Source of the DNA: Shewanella carassii
Lineage (GTDB): Bacteria; Pseudomonadota; Gammaproteobacteria; Enterobacterales; Shewanellaceae
Reading direction: 5' to 3'
Assembly (NCBI RefSeq): GCF_002777975.1
Contig: NZ_NGVS01000014.1
Span: forward strand, 264,198-328,197
DNA length: 64,000 bases
The notes below the pieces were generated by a model. That model searched no databases. It was not told the origin of the DNA and saw only the letters and a list, made by a program, of their open reading frames with translations. The translations under genes were made by a program, and so were the position numbers. Positions 1 through 7,769 of this stretch are shown piece by piece (position 1 is the stretch's first letter; the number at the start of each line of letters is the position of its first letter).

Positions 1-6
1 CAGGAT

Positions 7-36
7 TGCACCATAATGGTGCACCAATTCGGTGCA
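7..36. promoter_or_regulatory. Two overlapping NtrC (GlnG) binding sites
   Basis: Two copies of the NtrC consensus TGCACC-N5-GGTGCA lie here, at 7-23 (spacer ATAAT) and 20-36 (spacer AATTC). Both are perfect palindromes and they share four bases. NtrC binds such sites in nitrogen-regulated promoters. No sigma-54 element is seen inside the window to the right, so they probably serve a gene to the left, beyond the window edge; a minus-strand ntrB/ntrC pair next to glnA would be typical. The target gene is an inference. Confidence 0.8.
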
Positions 37-101
37 GGCCGCAAGCCAACAACTCTGTGGACTAACTCGAAATGCAAAGTAGCTAATTCATTGAAATAAA
101 A

Positions 102-647
102 TTAGTTACTTGGCTTGGGGCCCTTCCCGGGAGCCGGGAAGGCGGGTTGCATCAGTCCGGCTTGGTGCAGAAAAATGGTTATGGGACTACTGGATGCAAG
201 GACTTTGCCGTTTTGTTGCACCGCCTTGAGTTGCAGCGTGTGTTCGCCGCGGTCGATGTCCTTGAGCTGGAAGAGATTGCTGCGCTGAGCATCGCTGGTG
301 GAGATGCCATCTATGTAGAGTTGCAGAAAATGACCCGATGCCAGCTCCGGCTCTACTTCTACCTGAACCTGAAAATCACCGGCGTTATCGCGAATGGTTT
401 CTTCATGCTGTGGTGAAAGTATCTTCAACCCATAGCCGACCTGTTCCACTGTTATGGGATCGGGCAGAGCTTTAGGTGTTTCCAGGCTTATTTGATTCTG
501 GGTCTTGTCGGTGAATTCCACTGCCTGGGCTTGGGGGTTGGGCTCATCGCTGTAATGCACCTTACCATCTTTATCGACCCACTTATAGACAGTCGCCTGG
601 GCAACCAGCGACAGCAATGCCAGGCTGATTATCATCAGAGTACGCAT
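102..647 (-). CDS. DUF4124 domain-containing secreted protein
   Basis: A 181-residue exported protein of unknown function. The start at 647 gives a clean signal peptide (MRTLMIISLALLSLVAQA, probable cleavage after AQA) and has AAGGGAAG upstream; the longer open frame would put 22 non-signal residues in front. Immediately after the cleavage site comes the DUF4124 motif (VYKWVDKDGKVHYSDEP), a short beta-rich module found in many gammaproteobacterial periplasmic proteins. The rest (about residues 70-160) looks like an Ig-like beta sandwich, and the C-terminus is proline- and glycine-rich. In related genomes a DUF4124 gene commonly lies beside the glutamine synthetase/ntrBC genes, which fits the NtrC sites just downstream. 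Its role in nitrogen control is not known. Confidence 0.85.
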   Translation of the reverse strand: MRTLMIISLALLSLVAQATVYKWVDKDGKVHYSDEPNPQAQAVEFTDKTQNQISLETPKALPDPITVEQVGYGLKILSPQHEETIRDNAGDFQVQVEVEPELASGHFLQLYIDGISTSDAQRSNLFQLKDIDRGEHTLQLKAVQQNGKVLASSSPITIFLHQAGLMQPAFPAPGKGPKPSN

Positions 648-718
648 AAAGACTTCCCTTGTTATGCAGTTGTGAACTTGTTTCAGATTAGCCTGTTTAT
701 TGGCAAAAATCACTGCCT

Positions 719-1876
719 TTAAAGGCTGGCCTGAAAAACCTGTCGGCTCAGCTCAAGGTCGACCCGGCCGTCTTCCCCCAGTTGGGTCAGGCCCTGGCGC
801 TCAAGGTTTTCCAGCAGCGGCGTTATGGCCTCGTGGCCTATGCCATAGTCACTGAGGTGAGTCTTGATTCCCATGGATTCAAAGAACAGTCGGGTTTGCT
901 CTATGGCTGCATCTATGCGTTGTTCTTCGCTGCCGTCGCTGAGTTGCCAGACCCGTTCGGCATACTGCAGCAGCTTGGCGTGTTTGGCAGCTTTTCTCAG
1001 GCGCAGCATGGCCGGCAGCAGTATGGCGAGGGTCACGGCATGATCCAGGCCGTGGCGCACCGTCAGTTCGTGACCCAGCTTATGGGTCGACCAGTCTTGC
1101 GGAACACCGGCGCCGATCAGGCCGTTGAGCGCCATGGTGGCGCTGAACATGATATTGGCGCGCACCTGATAGTTTTCGGGCTCTGCCAGCGCCTTGGGGC
1201 CTTCCTCTATCAGAGTGAGCAGCAGGCCTTCGGCAAACCTGTCCTGTACCTTGGCGTCGACCGGGTAAGTCAGGTACTGCTCGGTCACGTGCACAAAGGC
1301 ATCCACCACGCCGTTGGCAACCTGTGGTTGCGGCAGGCTGAAACTCAGTTGTGGTGCCAGCACAGAGAAGCGGGGAAACACCGAGGGATGACGAAAGGAG
1401 CGCTTGAGGCCAAGAGTGCTATTGCTGATCACCGCGCAGTTATTCATCTCTGAGCCCGTGGCCGGCAGGGTCAGCACAGTACCGAGCGGCAGAGCTTGGT
1501 CAATGTGGCGACCGTCGGTTTCCAGTATCTCCCAGGGCTCTCCCTGATAGGGCACGGCGGCGGCAATAAACTTGCCCGCATCTATGATGGAACCGCCGCC
1601 GATGGCGAGAATAAAGTCCAGCTTTTGTTGCCTTATCTGCTCTACCGCCTGCAACAGCTGGTGGTACTCGGGGTTGGGGCTAATGCCGCCGAACTCGGCG
1701 CAGACACGTTGACCCAATACTAGGCCGACTTGGGTCAGGGTGCCATTGCGTTTGGCGCTTTGGCCGCCGTAGAGCAAGAGCACTCTGGCATCATTGGGCA
1801 CCAGAGTGTCCAACTGCTCCAGGCTGCTACGGCCAAAGAGCAAGCGGGTTGGATTGTAAAATTCAAAATCGTACAT
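719..1876 (-). CDS. yqhD: Iron-containing alcohol dehydrogenase, YqhD-like NADPH-dependent aldehyde reductase
   Basis: A 385-residue group III alcohol dehydrogenase; E. coli YqhD has 387. The N-terminus (YNPTRLLFG) and the GGQSAKRNG turn near residue 38 match the YqhD NADPH-binding half, and GGGSIIDAGKFIA near residue 95 is the nucleotide-binding loop. The C-terminal helical half carries the metal ligands, an Asp/His pair in DAFVHVTEQY and two histidines in the STHKLGHEL...GLDHA segment. The family reduces short-chain and toxic aldehydes (butyraldehyde, acrolein, malondialdehyde, methylglyoxal) in the cytoplasm. The ATG at 1876 has AGGAG seven bases upstream. It follows the FUSC gene by 12 bases, so the two are probably one transcript. 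Confidence 0.92.
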   Translation of the reverse strand: MYDFEFYNPTRLLFGRSSLEQLDTLVPNDARVLLLYGGQSAKRNGTLTQVGLVLGQRVCAEFGGISPNPEYHQLLQAVEQIRQQKLDFILAIGGGSIIDAGKFIAAAVPYQGEPWEILETDGRHIDQALPLGTVLTLPATGSEMNNCAVISNSTLGLKRSFRHPSVFPRFSVLAPQLSFSLPQPQVANGVVDAFVHVTEQYLTYPVDAKVQDRFAEGLLLTLIEEGPKALAEPENYQVRANIMFSATMALNGLIGAGVPQDWSTHKLGHELTVRHGLDHAVTLAILLPAMLRLRKAAKHAKLLQYAERVWQLSDGSEEQRIDAAIEQTRLFFESMGIKTHLSDYGIGHEAITPLLENLERQGLTQLGEDGRVDLELSRQVFQASL

Positions 1877-1888
1877 CTTGAACTCCTG

Positions 1889-3868
1889 TCAGCCGTGAGT
1901 ATTGCCGCCTAGGGCGTAGGGACGTTGCCAGTCAAGCCAGGCATAGAGATGGGCGATATCCTGCATTACCCAAGTGGGAATCGCTTCAGCTTGTTTGGCT
2001 GACAGCTGCGTAGGCGCATCTGTTGAATTGGGCGCTGGCCCGGACTCGGCTTGGTGCATCTCTGTTGCCAAAAAGCGCTGGCGAAACAGCTGGGGCCAGG
2101 CCGCCAACTGTTGCTCTGCCAGATGCAGCGGCGGCTTTTGCTGCTGGCGTGCCACCAACACCAGGGTGCAGTGCAGCGTCAGCCCAAGCCAGAGAAAACT
2201 CTGCCAGTCCTGCAGCTCCCGCTGGCCTGTGTTGGGCTCGAGCTTCAAAAAGCCGACTTCTTGCCCCAGTTGCCTCAGCGCCGCATGGGCTTGCCAGCGC
2301 AGGGCGTTGTCGGCTTTACCTGTATTGATACTGGCAAGCCAAGCCCGTTCCAGCTCGATAAAGTGGCACACATAGCTGTCGAGCCAGCGCCGGGTCCAAC
2401 TGGGAATAAACAGATGCATCGCCAGAAATGCCATCAGGGCGCCGGTAAAGGTGTCCAGCGCTCGGTAGAAGGCGATATAGGGGTCGCTTGGCAACAACAG
2501 GGTGATGGCAAACACCATCAGCATGGTGAGCCAGAATACATGGATCTCGTATCTGGCCTTGTAAAAGGTGGCAAAGGCCAGAAAGGCACTCAGGCAGGTG
2601 GCCGGTAATAACCAGCTACCGGCGCCCAGATACCAGATAAGCCCCAGTGCCAACACAGAGCCGAGCACTGTGCCATAGAAGCGGCTCCAGATCCTGGCCT
2701 GCAACTGCCCGAGCGGCGCTACCATCAGCACTATGTAGGCGGTGAGCGTCACCCAATACCCCTGCGGCAGTTGCAGTAGTTCCACCACTGCCTGACAACA
2801 CAGCAGAGTGAACAGAATTCTCAGGCCGTGGTGCCATTCCCGCGAGTGTTTCACCAGGGCCTTGCGCCATTGACTGCGAACGCTTTGGGCATCGGAAGGC
2901 CAGATAAGCTCTAGGCGCTCGCGCCAGTCGGCTGCCAGCGGTCTTTGGGGATCCAGCGCCAAGGCCAGGCGGTTGGCGGCATCCAATAGCAGAGGTTGCG
3001 GCTTGTCACCCAAGGGCGGCGGCGTCGGCTTGATGCCTTTTTCCCTGTGGGTCTTGAGTTCGTTGGCAAAATTGGCCAAATACTGCTGCAGTGCCGGGTT
3101 GGCGGCATCATTTTGTTGCAGCCTGCCTATGCTCTCCAGAGTTTCTATTAGGATAAGATTCGACTCCAGTTGCCAGGCGATGTGTTGCACCTCGGCTTTA
3201 TCCGGCATTTCCAGCAGCCAGTGGGCCAGTACGGCGATGGCATCATCGAGCTGTTCCCGCAAGGCTAGACGCTGGCCGACATTGGCGGCGTCCGAGTGGC
3301 TGAGTATATTGCACCAGAAGCCGAATTTGCGCTGCACACTGGCCAGCAGCTGTTCGCCTTGACGTATCGCCATCCAGGGCCCGGCGACGACGGCGCTGAT
3401 GACTGCCAACCAGCTGCCGAACAGGCTGGAGAGCAACAACATCTTCCAGTCGGTACCCGACTCCAGCAGGTGCAGGCCGCAGATCAGGCAAAAGCCGGCG
3501 TTGTAGGTCAGCAGCTGAATGTATTTTCTTTGGTTTGAGCTGAGGCCATATAACAGGCCTATGGCGCCGAGTACGCTGATCCCCAGCCAAGGATGGATCA
3601 GGCTCAGCAAGGCCAGAGCGCTGCTGATACAGCAAAGGAGTGCCGACTTGCTCAGCAGCCCGGCTCGTTTGGGATAAGCCAGGTTGCGTCCCTGGACGCC
3701 GACCAGCCAGGCACAGATCAGGGCGTTGACGCCGCTGGCACTGTCGCCGAGAAACGAAAACAGCAACAGGCCCGCCATCATGGGCAGCCCTATGCGTAAG
3801 CCTTCGGGAAGATCGGCACGATCAGGCAGCCATTGCAGCAGGCGCTGGAATAGATTGGATAGTTTCAC
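1889..3868 (-). CDS. FUSC-family inner membrane transporter (YccS/YhfK/AaeB-like)
   Basis: A 659-residue membrane protein with the FUSC architecture: an N-terminal block of hydrophobic helices (residues about 25-175), a long soluble helical domain (about 180-340), a second helix block (about 345-470) and a C-terminal cytoplasmic helical region. The repeated block pattern matches YccS/YhfK and the aromatic-acid efflux pump AaeB. These act in the inner membrane, some as efflux of aromatic carboxylic acids; the substrate here cannot be read from sequence. The chosen start is GTG at 3868, giving KLSNLFQRLLQWLPDRADLP; its ribosome site is weak. It lies 12 bases upstream of the yqhD-like reductase. 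The pairing suggests export or detoxification, which is inference. Confidence 0.85.
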   Translation of the reverse strand: MKLSNLFQRLLQWLPDRADLPEGLRIGLPMMAGLLLFSFLGDSASGVNALICAWLVGVQGRNLAYPKRAGLLSKSALLCCISSALALLSLIHPWLGISVLGAIGLLYGLSSNQRKYIQLLTYNAGFCLICGLHLLESGTDWKMLLLSSLFGSWLAVISAVVAGPWMAIRQGEQLLASVQRKFGFWCNILSHSDAANVGQRLALREQLDDAIAVLAHWLLEMPDKAEVQHIAWQLESNLILIETLESIGRLQQNDAANPALQQYLANFANELKTHREKGIKPTPPPLGDKPQPLLLDAANRLALALDPQRPLAADWRERLELIWPSDAQSVRSQWRKALVKHSREWHHGLRILFTLLCCQAVVELLQLPQGYWVTLTAYIVLMVAPLGQLQARIWSRFYGTVLGSVLALGLIWYLGAGSWLLPATCLSAFLAFATFYKARYEIHVFWLTMLMVFAITLLLPSDPYIAFYRALDTFTGALMAFLAMHLFIPSWTRRWLDSYVCHFIELERAWLASINTGKADNALRWQAHAALRQLGQEVGFLKLEPNTGQRELQDWQSFLWLGLTLHCTLVLVARQQQKPPLHLAEQQLAAWPQLFRQRFLATEMHQAESGPAPNSTDAPTQLSAKQAEAIPTWVMQDIAHLYAWLDWQRPYALGGNTHG

Positions 3869-3936
3869 TTTATGTTGCTTAGACAGCAGAATGGCACAAG
3901 AGGGACGTCATTCTACCTCATTTGAGTCTGCTTGAG

Positions 3937-3967
3937 TGCCGGGTGGATAACAATTTTCCACCCGGCA
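3937..3967. terminator. Inverted repeat between the DMT exporter and the FUSC gene
   Basis: TGCCGGGTGG and CCACCCGGCA form a 10-bp perfect stem around an 11-base loop, just past the stop of the minus-strand exporter. There is no clear T-run after the stem, so it may be a weak or factor-assisted terminator. Confidence 0.5.
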
Positions 3968-3991
3968 AATCGACTCAGTGGGCCTGCAGAC

Positions 3992-4849
3992 TCAGCGCCG
4001 GACGGGGCGTAGGCGATACCAGATGGCCGGGACAGGAAGTTTCATCAGCAATAGTGACGACATGATCAGGCCGATCCCCAGCCATTGATAGCCGTCCAGT
4101 TGTTCGCCGACCAAAAACACGCCGAGCGAGACGGCCACCACAGGGTTGATCAAGGCCATCATGCCCATGATTTGCGGTCCCAGATGCTTGATGGACCAGA
4201 TCCAGGCCCAGTAGCTCAGCGCCGTGCTGAAGATGGCCAGCCAAGCGATGGCGGGCCAGGTCTTGGGCTCGGGCAGTGTGGGAGCCCCTGCTACTGTCCA
4301 GGCCAGCGGGATCAGCATCAAGCCGCCGAGCAACAACTGCCAAGCACTTAGTACCAGAAGATCGCCGGTTTGCCAGCGTTGCATCCAACGGGATGACTGA
4401 GCCACAAGCAGAGTGGCACTCAGGGCGCAGAGCACACCAATCATGTCCAGCTTGGCCGAAGGATTGAGCAACAAGATCACTCCACTCAGTCCCAGCAGCG
4501 CCAGCAAGGTCCACTTCAATGCCGGCCTTTGGCCATCAAGCAGCCAGGCCAGCAGCAGAAACATCAGTGGCAGTGTGGCCCCCAGGGTGCCAGCCACGGC
4601 GCCTGGCAGGCGGTAGGCGCCCATAAACAGCAAGGCGAAGAAGGCGCCGATATTACAAAATGCCAGCAAGAGTATTTTGCTCCAGGCGAGCGAAGGCAGC
4701 TTGGGTCGCAGCAGCAATAACAGGATCCCGGCAGGCAGGGCACGCCAGACGGCGACCCAGAAAGGGGACATATCCTGCAGGTACAGGCTGACTAGGGCAT
4801 AGGTGGTTCCCCAGAAGACGGGAGCCAAGAGTGCGATTAAATAGGGCAT
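3992..4849 (-). CDS. DMT-superfamily transporter (EamA family)
   Basis: A 285-residue inner membrane protein with about ten hydrophobic helices arranged as two tandem EamA repeats (about residues 5-130 and 140-270). The first repeat opens with the family-typical LIALLAPVFWGTTYAL, and the second contains WAIWSIKHLG-like and LINPVVAVSLG segments characteristic of RhaT/EamA carriers. Such proteins export or import amino acids, nucleosides or other metabolites; the substrate is not predictable here. The start at 4849 (MPYLIALLA) is preferred over the 20-residue longer frame because EamA proteins start right at the first helix; the ribosome site is the A/G-rich AAGAAAAGAA. It stands alone, with a hairpin downstream. 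Confidence 0.85.
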   Translation of the reverse strand: MPYLIALLAPVFWGTTYALVSLYLQDMSPFWVAVWRALPAGILLLLLRPKLPSLAWSKILLLAFCNIGAFFALLFMGAYRLPGAVAGTLGATLPLMFLLLAWLLDGQRPALKWTLLALLGLSGVILLLNPSAKLDMIGVLCALSATLLVAQSSRWMQRWQTGDLLVLSAWQLLLGGLMLIPLAWTVAGAPTLPEPKTWPAIAWLAIFSTALSYWAWIWSIKHLGPQIMGMMALINPVVAVSLGVFLVGEQLDGYQWLGIGLIMSSLLLMKLPVPAIWYRLRPVRR

Positions 4850-4971
4850 TTCTTTTCTTAAAGTATCTTGATGTGAAGATATTTTAGAATTCAGTGCTGG
4901 GATAAGCAAGCCGCATTTGAAAAAGAGCTTTATTATCTCTGGATGATAAGTCCAACTGATTGAATATTATG

Positions 4972-6018
4972 TCAATCTTGGTAGGTTAGTTTACCCTGTT
5001 CATCATAGACCCGGGTATGCAGCACCTTGCCGTTTGCGCCTATCTCTTCCTGCAGATAGTTGCGCCCCTGCTCATCGAAGTAATTCAGAGTCTGAGGTAT
5101 GAGCTTGTCTTGGTCGAAACGTTTGCTCACCTGCAACTGGCCATTGCAGTGAAAGAGCTGCTCCTCGCCCTGCTTGGCGCCTCGACTGTAGGGGGTGCGT
5201 TTGCTCAAGGCGCCATTGCTCTCGCAATAATTGAGCCAGATGCCATCGGCGGCTATCGAAGGAAAGAAACCATAATGTTGTTCGGACTGGCGCTGGCCAT
5301 TGCGCCAGAAGGTGTGCTGCACCGCGGTGCGCTGCCGACGGTCGAACTGGTAGTCCAACTTGAGCCGACCGTTGGCGTAGTAACCTTGTTCCTGGAGTTT
5401 TCTGAGATTTTCTTCATCCAGATGTTCACTGAAGCTCTTTAATGAGCCATCTGGGAAATAGCTTTTCCAGACGGTGAATTTCTCGCCGTCTCGTTTGAAC
5501 TGTTTCCTTCGCTCCCGCCCCTGCTCGTAAGAGATGAATTCAATCACTTTACCCTGGTCGAAACGCTTGAAACTGTCGAGTTGGCCTTGGCTATCGTAGA
5601 GCCAGAGCTCTTGGCGCTCACCGTCTCGATACAACTCCCGGCTGCGTAATTGGGTTTGCTGATATTGAAAGCTCAACTGCCAGCCGTGCAACTTGCCATT
5701 TTTATACCAGGCACTTTGGCTTAGCAGACGCTCGGGCGGCGCGGATGTGCTGAAGCTGTAGCCGTCCCGCAGGCCATCCTTGAACTGGGCCGCACTATAG
5801 CTGAGGCGATCCGGTGCTCCCCAAATGGCAATGCCGCTGAAGGGTTCTCCTCGGTATCCGTCAATGCAGCCTTCGAGGTAATAACCCAGGGCGCCATTGT
5901 TATCCTTTACTTCCCGGCAGTGGATTGGCTCCAGCTCGTCAGCCTGAATGGGTAGTTGCCCCTCAGAGTGACAGCCACTCAGCAACAGTGGAATGAGTAA
6001 AAAGACCTTGAGATTCAT
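4972..6018 (-). CDS. Lipoprotein with YwqK/MORN-like repeats
   Basis: A 348-residue predicted lipoprotein. The start at 6018 gives MNLKVFLLIPLLLSGC, a good lipobox with Cys as the first mature residue, and AAGGA lies upstream. The mature part contains repeated short motifs of the type YxNGxxxGxxxxY: FKDGLRDGYSF, WYKNGKLHGWQLSF, YYANGRLKLDYQF, FWRNGQRQSEQHY and SRGAKQGEEQLFHCNGQL. This is the MORN-like repeat seen in YwqK-type proteins, often annotated as antitoxin in databases although most are not part of a toxin pair. No toxin gene is adjacent. It is probably anchored in the outer membrane facing the periplasm. Function unknown. Confidence 0.75.
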   Translation of the reverse strand: MNLKVFLLIPLLLSGCHSEGQLPIQADELEPIHCREVKDNNGALGYYLEGCIDGYRGEPFSGIAIWGAPDRLSYSAAQFKDGLRDGYSFSTSAPPERLLSQSAWYKNGKLHGWQLSFQYQQTQLRSRELYRDGERQELWLYDSQGQLDSFKRFDQGKVIEFISYEQGRERRKQFKRDGEKFTVWKSYFPDGSLKSFSEHLDEENLRKLQEQGYYANGRLKLDYQFDRRQRTAVQHTFWRNGQRQSEQHYGFFPSIAADGIWLNYCESNGALSKRTPYSRGAKQGEEQLFHCNGQLQVSKRFDQDKLIPQTLNYFDEQGRNYLQEEIGANGKVLHTRVYDEQGKLTYQD

Positions 6019-6243
6019 GGCTGATCCTTGCTTGACGAAGAGCTTTATTGTCACCGCCTAAGCATCCAGGCTCAAGTTGATCACAGGTGTTTGCGCTTTT
6101 TTATCCTGAAATCCGTTTTGGATCACATCTGAATAACACTAGTGGGCGTAAGCTGGATTTGCTTGTAAGTTATTGATTATAAATAATTAATTTTCACAAA
6201 TTTGCAATTGTGCAATATGCAAGTGTAAAAAGAGGTGATGAGT

Positions 6244-7167
6244 ATGAACGTGAATCGACGTCAGGCAATGGGTCAGATAGTGGGTTTGGTTGGTGTGGCT
6301 GCAGGGAGTTCGCTGATCGCGACTACGGCCCTGGCCGCAGAGTCTTGTCCCGGAGATACCAGCATAGGGATCGGCAGTGACGGGGGCGGAGAACTGGGTA
6401 CCAAGCTGCTGACCTATGTGAAATTGGACCCGATGGAGGTCGCCAAGCTGGCCTATGAAGGTTATGGTCGTGGCGGTTGCATGTATGGGGTTTTCGATGC
6501 CCTGGTGAAGGCGTTGGCGGCCAAAGGGCATGCCGATGCCTGTAAGTTTGCCGCTATTCCTACTAACCTGGCGGCCTATGGTGGCGGCGGTATTGCCGGT
6601 TGGGGAACCCTATGTGGTTGCTTGAATGCCGCGGCCATGGCGGTCAACGTCCTGGGCGGGGTCAACCGCACCGCGGTGATCCGCTCTGTGTATCGCTACT
6701 ATGAACACACGCCCATGCCGAGAAATGATGAGGCTTTCCTCAAGGCGATTGGCGCACCGACCCGTACAGACAACGCCGGTGAGCTATTGACCGCAGATAA
6801 GATAGGCCAGTCGGTTGCTAACTCCATTCTCTGTCACACCTCGGTGAGCCTCTGGTCGAAAGCGAGCAAGTACGGCTCCAGTCACCAGGCGAAAATGGAA
6901 CGTTGTGCCCAGTTGACGGCCGAGATAGCCTATATAACCACTGACTTCCTTAATAAGTCGCTGGACAATGCTCTGAATGAAGAAACTGTAGCGGCAGGGA
7001 ATGCCGAGTGTAGCAGCTGTCACAGCAGTACCAAGCGGGAGCCAGACACCTATATAGGAACAGATGTTAACTCACAAATGGAATGCCAGACTTGCCACAG
7101 TGCTCATGATATAGGTGCCGGTTTGACCGGAGTTCACGAAGGTGCGGTCTGCAGCGATTGTCACTAG
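6244..7167 (+). CDS. Split-Soret-like cytochrome c with C_GCAxxG_C_C domain and three CXXCH motifs
   Basis: A 307-residue exported c-type cytochrome. The start at 6244 is preferred over GTG 6235 and ATG 6238 because AGAGG lies eight bases before it. The N-terminus has a twin-arginine signal (NRRQAMGQIVGLVGVAAG, cleavage near TALAA). The middle carries the cysteine and glycine pattern of the C_GCAxxG_C_C redox family (GRGGCMYGVF, then GGGGIAGWGTLCGCLNAAAM, then cysteines in CHTS and ERCAQL). The last 60 residues add haem sites CSSCH, CQTCH and CSDCH; the last ends exactly at the stop codon. This resembles the split-Soret cytochromes of Desulfovibrio, which are periplasmic, but with three CXXCH. 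It precedes a lipoprotein gene by 9 bases and is probably co-transcribed. Electron partner unknown. Confidence 0.82.
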   Translation: MNVNRRQAMGQIVGLVGVAAGSSLIATTALAAESCPGDTSIGIGSDGGGELGTKLLTYVKLDPMEVAKLAYEGYGRGGCMYGVFDALVKALAAKGHADACKFAAIPTNLAAYGGGGIAGWGTLCGCLNAAAMAVNVLGGVNRTAVIRSVYRYYEHTPMPRNDEAFLKAIGAPTRTDNAGELLTADKIGQSVANSILCHTSVSLWSKASKYGSSHQAKMERCAQLTAEIAYITTDFLNKSLDNALNEETVAAGNAECSSCHSSTKREPDTYIGTDVNSQMECQTCHSAHDIGAGLTGVHEGAVCSDCH

Positions 7168-7176
7168 GAGGCTGTT

Positions 7177-7674
7177 ATGAAACATAAGAGTTTGATAGTG
7201 GCGTCTTTGTTGTTATGCCTGGGTGGTTGTGACTGGTGGGACGATGATGACGATCCTGTGGTTCCACCTAAACCTGAACCGGAGCAGTCGGTATCCATCA
7301 ATGAAGCCGAAAGCCTCAAGGTGGCACTGAGCGCCATGGATCCTCAAAGCCAGGCACTGACCTTTAGCCTGACTACGGCGGAGGGCAAACCCGTCAAGGA
7401 TGCCGGCAGTAACTATCTGGTGATGTACCTCAAGATGCCGGCCGCGCAGGCTTCAGCCTTCTCCATGCCTTGGCATAAGGGGGTGCGTTTCGAATGCAGT
7501 GAAACCGTCGACACCTGTGCTGGCACCATGGAAGCGCTGGAGACTGAAGGCCAATATCGCTTTACGCCAGAAGGACTTGAGGAGTTGAACCAGACAGAGG
7601 GTGAACTCAAGTTGGCGGTGATCCTCACCGGGGCCAAGGCCCAGAGTGCGTTGGAGATCGTCAGCGCGCCTTGA
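7177..7674 (+). CDS. Small lipoprotein downstream of the cytochrome
   Basis: A 165-residue protein that I do not recognise. It starts with a signal peptide ending in LLCLGGC, a lipobox; the mature protein begins CDWWDDDDD, followed by a proline-rich linker and a compact beta-rich domain (residues about 35-160) with one cysteine pair (FECSETVDTC). The acidic Asp at position +2 and the poly-Asp run right after the lipid anchor are unusual. The start has AGGAGG six bases upstream, nine bases after the cytochrome stop, and a strong terminator follows, so this is the second and last gene of a two-gene operon. It may anchor or dock the cytochrome at the membrane; that is inference from position only. 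Confidence 0.75.
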   Translation: MKHKSLIVASLLLCLGGCDWWDDDDDPVVPPKPEPEQSVSINEAESLKVALSAMDPQSQALTFSLTTAEGKPVKDAGSNYLVMYLKMPAAQASAFSMPWHKGVRFECSETVDTCAGTMEALETEGQYRFTPEGLEELNQTEGELKLAVILTGAKAQSALEIVSAP

Positions 7675-7696
7675 GTGTTAAAGCCTTAAAATAGTA

Positions 7697-7730
7697 GCGC
7701 CCCAGGATTGCTCCCGGGGCGCTTTTTTTA
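7697..7730 (+). terminator. Rho-independent terminator
   Basis: GCGCCCC and GGGGCGC form the stem, followed by seven T residues. It ends the cytochrome/lipoprotein operon and lies between it and the convergent glnA gene. Confidence 0.85.
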
Positions 7731-7769
7731 TTATCCGATGGCTTGACTCATCGGTTGATTGCAGGGCAA

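Noticed and set aside
6070-6145. Possible CRP or FNR half-sites before the cytochrome gene
   Set aside because: TGATCACA- and GATCACA-like halves are present, but no full dyad of either consensus could be read.
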